From the NCBI GenBank assembly GCA_946222005.1, contig CAMIHP010000003.1:1-64000 (forward strand): a DNA stretch of 64,000 bases. The letters are read 5' to 3'. The notes under the pieces are model-generated. The model did no database searches. It had not been told where the DNA came from and saw nothing but the letters and a program-made list of their open reading frames with translations. Source of the DNA: an uncultured Candidatus Saccharibacteria bacterium. GTDB lineage: Bacteria > Patescibacteriota > Saccharimonadia > Saccharimonadales > Saccharimonadaceae. Position numbers and translations under genes: made by a program. Shown here piece by piece: positions 53,105-61,784 of this stretch. Position 1 is the stretch's first letter. Every line of letters begins with the position of its first letter.

Positions 53105-54115
53105 CTACCGATCCCACACAAACCCCTCACCAAAGTGTCCCCAGCGGGCGGTTGACTCGTAGATGGGCTGGGTGAGCTGGAGCGTAGTAATGATACCATG
53201 CGGGCTGAGATCGTAGCCTGTGATGGGCTGCTCTACCCCATCGATGATGGCAGTCGCCTCGACGGGCTGGTCGTGGCCGATTGCATACGCCAGGCGCACC
53301 AGCACCTCCTGCGCGTGGTGCTGGTGCAGATAATCCACTGCAATACGCCGCGCCATGTACGCCGCCGAGCGGTCCACCTTGGTGGCGTCCTTGCCGCTAA
53401 AGGCCCCACCACCAATCGGCACGCGTGGCCCATAATTATCGATGATGAGCTTGCGTCCCGTCAGGCCAGCGTCAGCCGCAAAGCCACCAATCTGCCAGTC
53501 CCCTGCTGGGTTGCAGTGTAGCACTGGCACATCATATTGCTTATCCTTAAAAAATGTGTTCACATACGTCTGCTGCTGGAGCCACTCCTTGACTGCCTCT
53601 GTTAATTCGCCTTTTGGTGCGTGTTGGAAGCTTGCAACAATTGCTGTTATCTGCCCACCTCGTAGTGTTACTTGCGTTTTGCCATCGTAAGGCCAACGTT
53701 GATACAAAAATTGGTTCAATCGCCGCGCCAGCACTGTTTCGAGTGGGAACAGCTCAGGCGTTTCATTACAGGCATAACCGATCATCACGCCTTGGTCACC
53801 TGCCCCACCATCATCCACACCGCGAGCAATCTCTGGACTCTGCTGAGCAATATGCTCAATTATCTCTACCTCACTCCCCGCCAAACGCTGCACAATCGGT
53901 GCCACCGCCACCGTCGCCTGCGACGTCACTTCGCCTGTCACAAACACCGTGCCATGGCCACCACACACTTCCACCGCCACGCGTGCCTGTGGGTCGCGGG
54001 CCAGATAGGCGTCGAGGATGGCGTCGCTCATTTGGTCACACAGCTTGTCGGGGTGGCCTGGGCTTACGCTCTCGGCGGTGCGAAACTGCGCTGATGTTAT
54101 AGTCGTTGCTGTCAT
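53105..54115 (-). CDS. metK: S-adenosylmethionine synthetase MetK (compact)
   Basis: Signatures: AESVSPGHPDKLCDQMSDAI, DDGGAGDQGVMIGYACNETP, KLIIDNYGPRVPIGGGAFSG and KDATKVDRSAAYMARRIA. It joins ATP and methionine to make SAM. The 336-aa length is shorter than the ~380-400 aa of typical bacterial MetK, with trimming in the loops. The ATG at 54115 is fixed by the N-terminal signature and a GGGAG SD; an in-frame extension to 54196 lies inside the riboswitch. Expression is controlled by the upstream SAM-I riboswitch. Confidence 0.96.
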   Translation of the reverse strand: MTATTITSAQFRTAESVSPGHPDKLCDQMSDAILDAYLARDPQARVAVEVCGGHGTVFVTGEVTSQATVAVAPIVQRLAGSEVEIIEHIAQQSPEIARGVDDGGAGDQGVMIGYACNETPELFPLETVLARRLNQFLYQRWPYDGKTQVTLRGGQITAIVASFQHAPKGELTEAVKEWLQQQTYVNTFFKDKQYDVPVLHCNPAGDWQIGGFAADAGLTGRKLIIDNYGPRVPIGGGAFSGKDATKVDRSAAYMARRIAVDYLHQHHAQEVLVRLAYAIGHDQPVEATAIIDGVEQPITGYDLSPHGIITTLQLTQPIYESTARWGHFGEGFVWDR

Positions 54116-54121
54116 AAAAAA

Positions 54122-54160
54122 CTCCCTTCTCTTATCCTGCACTGCCAGGCGAGAAAGGAG
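54122..54160 (-). promoter_or_regulatory. Hairpin sequestering the metK SD
   Basis: On the minus strand CTCCTTTCTC (54160-54151) can pair with GAGAAGGGAG (54131-54122, containing the SD) over 10 bp with one G-U. It lies directly 3' of the aptamer, the expected place for an expression platform acting on translation. Confidence 0.65.
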
Positions 54161-54179
54161 CTGCCTTCTTACGCGTCTC

Positions 54180-54278
54180 ATATCTTCCCTGCGCACAGGC
54201 TGGAATTAGCACCTTACTCGCTTCCCAAGCAGGTTGCTGGCGAGTCATCGGGCCAGTCCCTCGTCGCACTCTGGATAT
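54180..54278 (-). promoter_or_regulatory. SAM-I riboswitch (S-box)
   Basis: The reverse strand reads ATATCCAGAGTGCGACGAGG, then GACTGGCCCGATGA, CAGCAACCTGCT, AAGGTGCTAATTCCAGCC and GATAT closing P1. These are the hallmark S-box blocks in order. It precedes metK, its most usual target. Confidence 0.92.
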
Positions 54279-54403
54279 TAGTGATATTGGTGATAGTATA
54301 GCATATATTTATACTAGGAATACCTACCTCGTCGATACAGCACAACGCGACGAGAAAGATACTGCTGCACTCAAGTTATCTCGCAGCCAGATTTTCCATA
54401 ACT

Positions 54404-54431
54404 AAAAAACCGGTCGCTATGACCGGTTTTT
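54404..54431 (-). terminator. Intrinsic terminator of the rnhA operon
   Basis: AAAAACCGGTC/GACCGGTTTTT is a perfect 11-bp stem followed on the minus strand by TTAG after a T-rich arm. It lies 6 bp beyond the rnhA stop. Confidence 0.8.
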
Positions 54432-54437
54432 AGCTAC

Positions 54438-54878
54438 TTATTTTTCCTCTAGCCGCTCCCCAGCCCGTGCTCGGTTAGCCCATTGGTCGGCGAGCTCGTT
54501 TTGCTCATGACCGTTGTGGCCGCGCACCCAGATGAGCTTCGGCTGCACGGTGGTATAAAGCGCATAGGCTTCTTGCACGAGCTCAAGGTTCTTGATGGGC
54601 CCGCTGCTCTTGCGCCAACCCTTGGCTGCCCAGCCAGGTGCCCACTTGGTGAGGACATTAACCCAAAATTCGCTATCGGTATGGATCTCGCATTCCTCAG
54701 CCCCAGCTAACTGCATGGCTGCGATGAGGGCCATCCCCTCCATGCGGATGTTCGTCGTGTTGCCTGGCTCGCTGCCCAGCGCCACGGGCTTACCCTGCTC
54801 GATGACGGCATAGCCACCCGGGCCAGGGTTGGGGCTAGCACTGCCATCGGTGTAGAAGATGCGTGGAGTGGCTGCCAT
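54438..54878 (-). CDS. rnhA: Ribonuclease HI
   Basis: The catalytic Asp/Glu set is visible: YTDGSASPNPGPGGYAV, RMEGMALIAAM, IHTDSEFWVN and NELADQWAN. At 146 aa it is a typical single-domain RNase HI that cuts RNA in RNA-DNA hybrids. The ATG at 54878 is fixed by the N-terminal motif and lies just after the stop of the 125-aa gene, so the pair forms an operon. Confidence 0.95.
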   Translation of the reverse strand: MAATPRIFYTDGSASPNPGPGGYAVIEQGKPVALGSEPGNTTNIRMEGMALIAAMQLAGAEECEIHTDSEFWVNVLTKWAPGWAAKGWRKSSGPIKNLELVQEAYALYTTVQPKLIWVRGHNGHEQNELADQWANRARAGERLEEK

Positions 54879-54879
54879 G

Positions 54880-55257
54880 CTAGTTACCACGATCCACGCG
54901 CTGGAACTCCATCCAATCTGATGGTCGATACCACTTGGTGTCATTGTTATAGCGCTCGTCAAACTTCGCCTGGTGCCGCGCCAAGAAGTAATGTCTGCCA
55001 CCATCATGCTCGGCTTCGTAGCGAATATACATTTGGTCTGGGTAGTTCTTGGGCGCACCGCTGTAGAGCATCACATCCACCGTATTGCCCGGGTTGAGCG
55101 TGTGCGACTCATTGCGCATATTCCCTAGATACTCCCAGCTCACAACCTTCACCTGCCGGTCGGACTCATTCTTGATGCGTGCCCATACATCTATCTTCGA
55201 CGCGCTCTCATTCCGCACATCAACACGCTCTACGCGCACTACCGGAAAATTACTCAT
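54880..55257 (-). CDS. Hypothetical protein, 125 aa, in operon with rnhA
   Basis: A beta-rich domain (RVERVDVRNESASKIDVWAR, TLNPGNTVDVMLYSGAPKNY) has no recognised family; the opening resembles an immunoglobulin-like or FxLD-type fold without catalytic residues. No signal peptide is seen. An SD GGAGAG precedes the ATG. It is immediately upstream of rnhA with a 1-bp gap. Confidence 0.6.
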   Translation of the reverse strand: MSNFPVVRVERVDVRNESASKIDVWARIKNESDRQVKVVSWEYLGNMRNESHTLNPGNTVDVMLYSGAPKNYPDQMYIRYEAEHDGGRHYFLARHQAKFDERYNNDTKWYRPSDWMEFQRVDRGN

Positions 55258-55324
55258 CTGCTTCTCTCCTTGTTTATGGGGTTATCGAGGTAATTATACC
55301 ATATGGTGTGCGGAGTGCGCGCTA

Positions 55325-55493
55325 TATACGGCATTGTACTGGTGATGCGTGCCATCACTACCTCTGTTGCCACCAAGGATCCTACCTCGCCCACGCTATA
55401 CATAGTGTGCCCATATCTAGTGTCTGCAGAGATGTGGAAAAGTCGTGGAGATTTTTTACCGACACTAGACCACTGTGAGGTGGTCATTTTTTT
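55325..55493 (+). ncRNA. Candidate plus-strand small RNA
   Basis: Consecutive stems GTGATG/CATCAC, CACGCTA/TAGTGTG and CTAGTGTC/GACACTAG (55417-55468) are followed by GACCAC/GTGGTC and a T7 tract (55468-55493). No coding frame fits. The 5' end and identity are unknown. Confidence 0.4.
55468..55493 (+). terminator. Intrinsic terminator
   Basis: The stem GACCAC/GTGGTC is followed by ATTTTTTT on the plus strand, with no plus-strand gene upstream, which suggests it ends a non-coding transcript. Confidence 0.65.
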
Positions 55494-55694
55494 GCTTTTG
55501 CATTGCTGTATAGCTATCAACGCCACTATTCATTCCATTGCGTGTGATAGTGGGAGGCAAGAGTAATACCCATACCCCTATCACCCACCTGTATTTATCT
55601 ATCATTTCACCTTACGAACCCATTGCCTCTGTCATCATTTGTGGCGTATACTGGGAGACAACATACTAAGCGGTATATCACAAGGAGGTACCTC

Positions 55695-56069
55695 ATGATC
55701 GACCACTTCGGCATCATCGTTAAAGACATTGAAGCAAGCAAGGCTTTTTATGAGGCGGTATTGGCACCACTGGGCTATGCCAAGACAATTGACGAATCAT
55801 ATGGCGTGGGCTTTAGCAATCCAGACCGGACGCAGCATACCGGGATATTTTGGCTTGGGCAAGGCGAGCCATCGTCGCCACTGCACTTTGCCTTTGCTGC
55901 ACCGTCGCGGGCAGCAGTTGATGCATTCTATGTAGCCGGCCTAGCAGCAGGAGCGCAGGACAATGGCGCACCAGGCGTGCGGGCGATCTATCATCCAGAC
56001 TATTATGGTGCCTTCCTTATCGACCCAAACGGGCACAATATTGAGGCAGTGTGTCACGCTGCTGCATAG
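55695..56069 (+). CDS. VOC-superfamily (glyoxalase-like) protein
   Basis: The 124-aa protein has the paired beta-alpha-beta-beta-beta fold: MIDHFGIIVKDIEASKAFYE with His near the start as a metal ligand, HFAFAAPSRAAVDAFY, and FLIDPNGHNIEAVCH with the second His/Glu. Members include glyoxalase I and dioxygenases; the substrate is unreadable. The SD AAGGAGG fixes the ATG at 55695. Confidence 0.85.
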   Translation: MIDHFGIIVKDIEASKAFYEAVLAPLGYAKTIDESYGVGFSNPDRTQHTGIFWLGQGEPSSPLHFAFAAPSRAAVDAFYVAGLAAGAQDNGAPGVRAIYHPDYYGAFLIDPNGHNIEAVCHAAA

Positions 56070-56196
56070 GGGTAGCCCTACCCTATCAGTGGGTGGTGGG
56101 GTATCTACGTGAAGATTATTTTCTCAATTAATAATAGCTAAGCATGGCAGTTTGATCTCTCCGCGAGAAGCAATGCTCCGGCTACTGCCAAAAGCA

Positions 56197-56226
56197 AAGA
56201 AGCTCGTATAAACGACCGAGCTTCTT
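56197..56226 (-). terminator. Intrinsic terminator
   Basis: AAGAAGCTCG/CGAGCTTCTT, a perfect 10-bp stem, is followed on the minus strand by TTCTTTGCTTTTGG. It terminates the 180-aa gene and perhaps VOC readthrough. Confidence 0.65.
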
Positions 56227-56280
56227 ATGTTTCCACAGGCTTGCAATATAGTGTAGCTATACCCCTTGTGAGGTATGAGC

Positions 56281-56823
56281 TTATGGCAGGAGTATTGCTA
56301 CATCACCACGCTTTTTATGCTTGTTCATGGTTTTTTGCAGTGTCTTCGTATCAAAGGTCATATCTGTCTTAGCCTGCTTACCAAGGAGCAGGTACTGGGC
56401 CATCGCCCAGGCAGCGAGCTGACCAATGCACCGTGCGCGCACTACCTCTGGGTTGTGCCGCTCATTAACCATACCTCTCTTTGCGACGTCAACCGGCCGA
56501 AAAAGTGCGAGGACATTCACCACTCCATCATTTTCGCCCATCCAGCCACACAACTCACTTGTCATATCGGGCAACGCAGTAGCTGCAAAATCACATGTTG
56601 GCACAATGCGCCGATCGACAAAATCCATATAACTGCCCTGCGTCGTATGGACGGCATCCACCACTAGGCGCTGCTTGGGCCCCTCACCTTCTAGACGTAT
56701 GTCAGTTGCCAGGCTAACTGGTGTAGTATGTGCACCATCGTAGCGCTTGATCGATGGTGGAATAACAGAGTCAGTATGAATCCGTACGTGATTCGGAATT
56801 GAACTTTTTTCAAATAATTTCAT
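56281..56823 (-). CDS. Hypothetical protein, 180 aa
   Basis: No family recognised. It is soluble, with a beta-rich N-terminal half (HVRIHTDSVIPPSIKRYDGA, KQRLVVDAVHTTQGSYMDFV) and a helical C-terminus rich in Met/Lys (KTDMTFDTKTLQKTMNKHKK). The ATG at 56823 is chosen for its AAGGA SD; an upstream frame to 56862 adds 13 residues. Confidence 0.65.
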   Translation of the reverse strand: MKLFEKSSIPNHVRIHTDSVIPPSIKRYDGAHTTPVSLATDIRLEGEGPKQRLVVDAVHTTQGSYMDFVDRRIVPTCDFAATALPDMTSELCGWMGENDGVVNVLALFRPVDVAKRGMVNERHNPEVVRARCIGQLAAWAMAQYLLLGKQAKTDMTFDTKTLQKTMNKHKKRGDVAILLP

Positions 56824-57106
56824 AACGTTCCTTATCATATATGATATATTGATATTATGCAAATCATGCTACCTCTGTTTCTATCAATACCCCATAGGCC
56901 ACCTGCTATATAGGCTGCGCGGTATGTTTTGATACGATTACGCTCAAGCAAGATACAGCTAGTGCCTAGCTACAGCTATTACTCAAAGCTATGTGCTATA
57001 GCCTACTACCTATATAGGTGAGGGGGTATATTTTGCATAAGAAATTAACAATCAGTCCGCGTTCTTTGGCATATCAAAACCCCGTGTGCCGGTGCTAGCT
57101 TCTTCC
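56824..57106. other. Gene-free stretch
   Basis: AT-rich, with repeated CTATA/TATAG-type words. No promoter, terminator or gene was convincing. Confidence 0.4.
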
Positions 57107-57838
57107 CTACTGCTGATAGCACTGCACAAACTGGCGCAAGATTTTGACTGGTTCGGTGACGGTTTGCTGGCGGGCATTGGCGATGAGGGTATCGGCTTCG
57201 TCTGGAGCACAGTAGCCAGCGTGACGATAGATATCGATACGCAGAGCAAGGCTCTCCGGGTCGAGCTCGGGATGAAACTGCGTGGCATACACGTTGCGCC
57301 CCACGCGCAGCATCTGCACGCACCTGCGCGAGCGCGCTAAGACAGTACAGGCAGCCGGTGGCTCAAGCACCCCTTCTTTGTGCCCAACGAAGCCGTCGAA
57401 GGTAGTAGGTACGTCAGCGAGGAGTGGGTCATCCCTAGCTGCTGGCGTGAGGGTGATTGGCACAGCACCAATCGCCTCACCATACGCAAAGCTGGGCGTA
57501 CCACCCAGTGCCGACACCAGCGCGCCAACCCCCAGGCAGGCACCAAGAAATGGGATGTCGCGAGAAATAATCTCGCGCAGTAGCGGCATTATTACAGCTT
57601 CGAACTCGCGCTGCTCGGCGGGTTTCTCGGCCGGAGCGTAGGCAAAGTTGGCTGGGCCACCACCCATCAGCACACCACTATAGGCATCAAGCGACTGCGC
57701 GGGGCGCTGCCCTGCCTCAATGCGCACTCGCTCGAGGTCGGTTGGCACAAGGCCGCCAAAATGCAAGAATGCTTGATATTCGTTATCCGACGCCTCGTCC
57801 TCGGGGCGCGACTGCAATAGTACAAATGGTTTCGTCAT
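57107..57838 (-). CDS. Class I glutamine amidotransferase-like protein
   Basis: The nucleophile Cys lies in FLGACLGVGALVS and the His/Glu pair in YATQFHPELDPES, so the hydrolase triad is intact. GVLMGGGPAN is the oxyanion region. No synthetase domain is attached. Stand-alone members act as GMP-synthase-like paralogues or gamma-glutamyl hydrolases. TACACT ends 7 bp before the ATG, with AAGGAGT in between. Confidence 0.88.
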   Translation of the reverse strand: MTKPFVLLQSRPEDEASDNEYQAFLHFGGLVPTDLERVRIEAGQRPAQSLDAYSGVLMGGGPANFAYAPAEKPAEQREFEAVIMPLLREIISRDIPFLGACLGVGALVSALGGTPSFAYGEAIGAVPITLTPAARDDPLLADVPTTFDGFVGHKEGVLEPPAACTVLARSRRCVQMLRVGRNVYATQFHPELDPESLALRIDIYRHAGYCAPDEADTLIANARQQTVTEPVKILRQFVQCYQQ

Positions 57839-57908
57839 ACTCCTTAGTGTAGCATGGCCTGGCGGTAGCTAATACCCCCTGCAGACATGTGCTATGGGGT
57901 AAGGGGTA

Positions 57909-58481
57909 TTACTGTGCGGTATCACCTGGATAAACATAATCCTTGAAGAAGTCTGCATCAAAGTCGCTATCGACCCACAGCTCAAGCCAGCCAAGAAAGT
58001 CCTGGCGCTCGCAGCATGGGCCAGCCCCTACGTCACAGAAGTTCCACACTTCGCCAGCCCATTTGCCGCTGGTAATAAGCTGGTAGGTATCACCACAGCC
58101 TTGGTCGAGTAGCAGCACACCTTCGTTACCCAGCCGCTCCTCAAATGCTTTGTTCGTAAGCAGTGCCTCATCCTCTTCTTCCTCCCAGAGCCAGTACTCG
58201 TCGATCGTCACACTGCGCGAGAGGTCCTTTACCTCGGTATCGGCCAGTCGTTTGAGGCCATAGATAGAGATGCCACTGGGCTGCCGAATATCTTGGCAGC
58301 CATCGCCTACCTGCTGGAGGAAGAGTCGATAGGCCTCGGGCAAGCGCGTGTTGCAGGCGGTCTCAAAGGCGGTAATGTCTGCCTCGCTCAGCGTTGGGCC
58401 CATCACGACACCCTTTTCGGCTAGCTTGGCTTTGAGACGCGCGATGATGGCGGGATAGTCGGTGGGGTTATGGATGGGCAT
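57909..58481 (-). CDS. SMI1/KNR4 (SUKH) family protein
   Basis: The core LSEADITAFETACNTRLPEA, YRLFLQQVGDGCQD, GISIYGLKRLADTEV and the acidic WLWEEEEDEA match the SMI1/KNR4 fold. SUKH proteins are often immunity partners of polymorphic toxins, but no toxin gene is adjacent, so the role is open. An SD AAGGAG precedes the ATG. Confidence 0.82.
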   Translation of the reverse strand: MPIHNPTDYPAIIARLKAKLAEKGVVMGPTLSEADITAFETACNTRLPEAYRLFLQQVGDGCQDIRQPSGISIYGLKRLADTEVKDLSRSVTIDEYWLWEEEEDEALLTNKAFEERLGNEGVLLLDQGCGDTYQLITSGKWAGEVWNFCDVGAGPCCERQDFLGWLELWVDSDFDADFFKDYVYPGDTAQ

Positions 58482-58550
58482 AATTTCTCCTTATATTTTT
58501 CTCATCGTACCATGTATAGTACTGCCTTGCAAATGTGTACTCGCACCAAA

Positions 58551-58579
58551 AGAGCTGCTCCTATATATGGAGCAGCTCT
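58551..58579 (-). terminator. Intrinsic terminator of the 71-aa LEA-like gene
   Basis: AGAGCTGCTCC/GGAGCAGCTCT, a perfect 11-bp stem, is followed by TTTTGG on the minus strand. Confidence 0.75.
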
Positions 58580-58602
58580 GGTGGCTATAAAAAGCGCAGG
58601 AT

Positions 58603-58818
58603 TTATTGATCCATCTTGCCCTTTACGTAGCCCTTGGTCTCGTGAGCTTTGTTCTCGATGTCGTTTGCCTTGTCTTTTACAGTGTCGACGGCGTTTTGCG
58701 CAGCATCTTTGGCCTTCTCAGCTACTTCTTCGGCTTTGTCTTTTGCGTCACTAGCTGCGGCTTTGACCTTAGCTTGTGCGTCATCGGCTTTGGCTTTGAT
58801 ATCATCGGTAAGTCCCAT
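58603..58818 (-). CDS. LEA/CsbD-like hydrophilic stress protein, 71 aa
   Basis: The protein is almost entirely Ala/Lys/Asp/Glu in an 11-residue-like amphipathic pattern (DAQAKVKAAASDAKDKAEEV), characteristic of LEA-type or CsbD-like stress proteins that stay unfolded in solution. GGAGG precedes the ATG, and a good terminator follows it. Likely helps tolerate desiccation or osmotic stress; this is inferred from composition only. Confidence 0.75.
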   Translation of the reverse strand: MGLTDDIKAKADDAQAKVKAAASDAKDKAEEVAEKAKDAAQNAVDTVKDKANDIENKAHETKGYVKGKMDQ

Positions 58819-58996
58819 GTGAGATCCTCCATGGTTAGTGTTGGTACTGTCTTATTATAGCAATGTTGGGCAATAATAGCGAGCCACCTACTAGCGAAAA
58901 GGGAGCTGCTATAGCCGTATATCTCTATTCTATGGGTAATACCCCTGTTATCTATGTCTTTATTGATAAAGCACAGAGATTCGCTATCGTGGTGAT

Positions 58997-59800
58997 CTAT
59001 TTACTCGCCGTGTTGCTTGGGCTGCTCAGATATTCCTCCGCATCGCGAATGAGGAAGAGGCTGACGTCGTCGCGCGTTTTGCCGGCCTTATGGAAGGGCG
59101 TGCTGATGACGTGGATGAGGATGATCATATACACCAAGACGAAGCTAATCAGCCCCACCACCGTCAGACTAGCGACAAATGGGTCGATGTTGGTAATGAG
59201 CAAGAGGCCAAGCAGCGCCACCACAATGGAGCGTGCCAAGATAGATGCCGAGGGGATAAAGCGAATCCGCTGGATGTAATCCACCCGATGGCGGTGGCGG
59301 AGCAGCACCGTCTGCTGCTGCTTGAGCTTGACGATGAAGTTGGGCGGCACATTACCCTGCTCCATCGTGGCAAAATACGGCGTCAAACCCCGGATATCCT
59401 GCCGAGCATCGTAGGCCGAATGGCGCACATCGTCCGAAAACCCTTGGGCCACAGCATGGAGCTGGTGCCGAAAGCCATCGATATCAAACACCGGATAGCT
59501 CTGATGAATCGCCGCGGCGTCATCATACATATCCTCTAGCAGCGCTGCAAACTCCGCTGGGATCCGCTCCGACTCTTTGTAGTCTGCGATCGTAGCCGAG
59601 AGCAAAAAACCAATCACAAAGGTCACGCTGGATATGACGCTATTATGCAATGAGCTCTGCTCAATCGGCTCCCACCCCAGGCGGTGCAGGACGAACTTCA
59701 CGCTCACCACCACTGTTGCCACTGCCAGCGCCTGCCAAAAAATCTGCAGGAGCTTACCCTGTTGCTTGATCTGTTTTATCTGCTTGATAGGTCGATTCAT
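58997..59800 (-). CDS. Four-helix membrane protein (bestrophin/DUF4239-like)
   Basis: Two N-terminal helices (FWQALAVATVVVSVKFVLH and VISSVTFVIGFLLSATIADY) and two C-terminal helices (VVALLGLLLITNIDPFVASL and ISFVLVYMIILIHVI) flank a ~110-residue cytoplasmic helical domain. That layout resembles bestrophin-like or DUF4239 proteins, which may form anion channels. TATAAT (59815-59810) ends 9 bp before the ATG. Family assignment is tentative. Confidence 0.65.
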   Translation of the reverse strand: MNRPIKQIKQIKQQGKLLQIFWQALAVATVVVSVKFVLHRLGWEPIEQSSLHNSVISSVTFVIGFLLSATIADYKESERIPAEFAALLEDMYDDAAAIHQSYPVFDIDGFRHQLHAVAQGFSDDVRHSAYDARQDIRGLTPYFATMEQGNVPPNFIVKLKQQQTVLLRHRHRVDYIQRIRFIPSASILARSIVVALLGLLLITNIDPFVASLTVVGLISFVLVYMIILIHVISTPFHKAGKTRDDVSLFLIRDAEEYLSSPSNTASK

Positions 59801-59923
59801 AATTTTTCTATTATACCGTATGAAGCGCAGAAGACAATTGTCCTGCCTTGTTGTGTATACAATCGACTAGGTTTAGCCATATCGCTGGATAGGAGATATG
59901 ATATACCCACACCCCTACTACCC

Positions 59924-60493
59924 TCATAGGTTACCCCTATGACGCGGAGCAAGCTCCTCCACCGAGGCAACATCGCGTAGCCACGGGAAATGCCGCAGTA
60001 GCACCGCTGATTGCACGAGTTCTTGCCAGGAGATTGCGCGAGTGGTAATCCGCTCGCCTGCATCACAGTGCGGTGGCATGTGGTGCACGGGTCGCCGGGC
60101 CAGCACAAGGTGGATAAACCACTCCATCTTCGGCTCAGGCTGCACCACCTCCAGCAGCTGCCAGTCGGCGAACTCCCAACCTGTCTCCTCGCGCAGTTCG
60201 CGCTGCGCCGCCGCGATGATGGTTGTATCCTCGGGGTCGACCCGCCCTGCTGGCAGGTGGCCACGCCGCACGATGCCGCCTGGCTGCTCTTCATCATTCA
60301 CCAGCACCTTGCCTGTATCATCGACCGCAATGATGAATACTGTATCGGGTCGGCGTACCATCTCGAAGGTTGCTACTGAGCCATCATAGAGCCGCTGCGG
60401 CCACTGATAGACGCGAAATATCTCGCCCACAAAGACACACTGTGCCTCGGGCGGAATCATCCGAGCATGGGGCGGAATGGTACGTTGTGTCAT
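59924..60493 (-). CDS. Nudix hydrolase
   Basis: The Nudix box reads GRVDPEDTTIIAAAQRELRE then ETGWE, near-canonical but one residue longer than the Gx5Ex7REUxEExGU consensus, with Asp where the first Glu is usual. The N-terminal context (VYQWPQRLYDGSVATFEMVR) resembles ADP-ribose/sugar-nucleotide pyrophosphatases. TACAAT (60505-60500) ends 6 bp before the ATG. It ends in TGA, one of two confident genes to do so here. Confidence 0.9.
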   Translation of the reverse strand: MTQRTIPPHARMIPPEAQCVFVGEIFRVYQWPQRLYDGSVATFEMVRRPDTVFIIAVDDTGKVLVNDEEQPGGIVRRGHLPAGRVDPEDTTIIAAAQRELREETGWEFADWQLLEVVQPEPKMEWFIHLVLARRPVHHMPPHCDAGERITTRAISWQELVQSAVLLRHFPWLRDVASVEELAPRHRGNL

Positions 60494-60592
60494 GATGGTA
60501 TTGTAGCATTGTTCATGTCTTCATGCATTTCTCACTGCACATCATATTCCAAAAATTCGCCCCCGCCCTGCACATCTGCTACAATAATCCTT

Positions 60593-61129
60593 ATGCATAA
60601 TGATATCGAAACAATCCTCTTTACCAAAGATGACATTGCGCGTGCTGTGGCGCGTCTGGGCGAACAGCTGAGCCAGGAATATGCCGATAAAAACCCGCTG
60701 GTGGTGGGTATTTTGCGCGGGGCAGCGCCCTTTATGATCGACCTGGTGCGGGCGATGGATTGCATGCTGGAAATCGACTTTATGGATGTCTCGAGCTATG
60801 GCGATGAGCTTACCTCAACTGGCAATGTGCGCATCCTCAAAGACCTCGATACGGACGTGGCTGGCCGGCATGTGCTGCTGGTAGAAGACATCGTGGATAC
60901 AGGCCACACTGCCCAGGCGCTGTTTGAACTCTTTGCCGGGCGCCACACCGCCAGTACTAAGCTCTGCACCCTGCTAGATAAGCCCGAGCGCCGCACGGTG
61001 GATGTGCAGGCAGATTACATCGGCATCCCCACCCCCAATGAATTCGTGGTGGGCTACGGCCTCGACTACCGCCAGCACTACCGCAACCTACCGTATATTG
61101 GTGTGCTGAAGCCGGCGGTGTATCAGTAA
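60593..61129 (+). CDS. hpt: Hypoxanthine-type phosphoribosyltransferase
   Basis: The PRPP-binding loop VLLVEDIVDTGHTAQAL, LVVGILRGAAPFMIDLVRAM, and EFVVGYGLDYRQHYRNLPYI near the C-terminus match bacterial hypoxanthine-guanine PRTases. It salvages purine bases to nucleotides, useful for an organism that imports nucleobases from a host. TACAAT (60580-60585) ends 7 bp before the ATG at 60593, so earlier in-frame starts are rejected. Confidence 0.93.
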   Translation: MHNDIETILFTKDDIARAVARLGEQLSQEYADKNPLVVGILRGAAPFMIDLVRAMDCMLEIDFMDVSSYGDELTSTGNVRILKDLDTDVAGRHVLLVEDIVDTGHTAQALFELFAGRHTASTKLCTLLDKPERRTVDVQADYIGIPTPNEFVVGYGLDYRQHYRNLPYIGVLKPAVYQ

Positions 61130-61141
61130 GAGTGCTCTACG

Positions 61142-61696
61142 CTATATTGGGCGGCCACTACGGTCGATGCCTGTCGTGTCGACCTTGCCCTGCCAGTCTT
61201 CAGGTATAAGAAGCTGTGTATCAGGATGCTGCGCAGTCGGTGGCAGATCTGCTAGCTGCTTTGCGTCAATCACAAGCGCATACTTCATCCCAAGCATTGC
61301 TGTGCGGACAATGGCGTCGGTCGTTGCGGCAGATACCTCTGCCTGTTGGAAGCGCTCTGCCTGCAAGTCGTAAGAAGCGCCATAAGCATCTTGCTCGGCC
61401 TTGTCTGGATTATAGCGCCCAAACGCAAAACCAAGTGTATAAGCAAAATCCTCTGGTAATACCAGGTATGAGTCCTTAGATTCAAAGCCAATCGCAGCTC
61501 GCAAATCCTTATGATGCGGCTGATTCCCTACCCCGATATCTGCCACATAGACATCACCCGCACTTCGGTGTAGACCATACCACACACCAAGGCGTGCCTT
61601 ATCCGCATCATCGTTTGCTCGCAAATTGCGCAGATGTATCTGCACGTTGGGTTCTTCAGGTGATGGGTGTGCTGATGTTTGGAACTTCTCTGTCAT
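61142..61696 (-). CDS. Hypothetical protein, 184 aa
   Basis: No family is recognised. The product is soluble (IGFESKDSYLVLPEDFAYTL, FGRYNPDKAEQDAYGASYDL) with a Pro-rich C-terminus. TATAAT (61710-61705) ends 8 bp before the ATG. It converges with the PRTase gene (12 bp gap). Confidence 0.65.
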   Translation of the reverse strand: MTEKFQTSAHPSPEEPNVQIHLRNLRANDDADKARLGVWYGLHRSAGDVYVADIGVGNQPHHKDLRAAIGFESKDSYLVLPEDFAYTLGFAFGRYNPDKAEQDAYGASYDLQAERFQQAEVSAATTDAIVRTAMLGMKYALVIDAKQLADLPPTAQHPDTQLLIPEDWQGKVDTTGIDRSGRPI

Positions 61697-61763
61697 GGAG
61701 ATAGATTATATCACAAGGTGGTAGTGTATGCGAACAAGTGAGAATTTATAGATAAAACAAAAA

Positions 61764-61784
61764 GGCGTGTTTCGTAAACACGCC
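61764..61784 (-). terminator. Intrinsic terminator
   Basis: GGCGTGTTT/AAACACGCC (with a short loop) is followed on the minus strand by TTTTTGTTTT. It ends the DUF3800 transcript. Confidence 0.75.

Larger units (their letters stand above)
55258..55694. other. 437-bp region with a folded plus-strand RNA candidate
   Basis: Several hairpins followed by a terminator occupy 55325-55493 (separate entry). The right part up to the VOC gene carries its SD (AAGGAGG) but no clear promoter. Confidence 0.4.

Noticed and set aside
58861..58996. Plus-strand ORF starting at 58863
   Set aside because: It overlaps the membrane-protein gene antisense; the open part lacks an SD or promoter.
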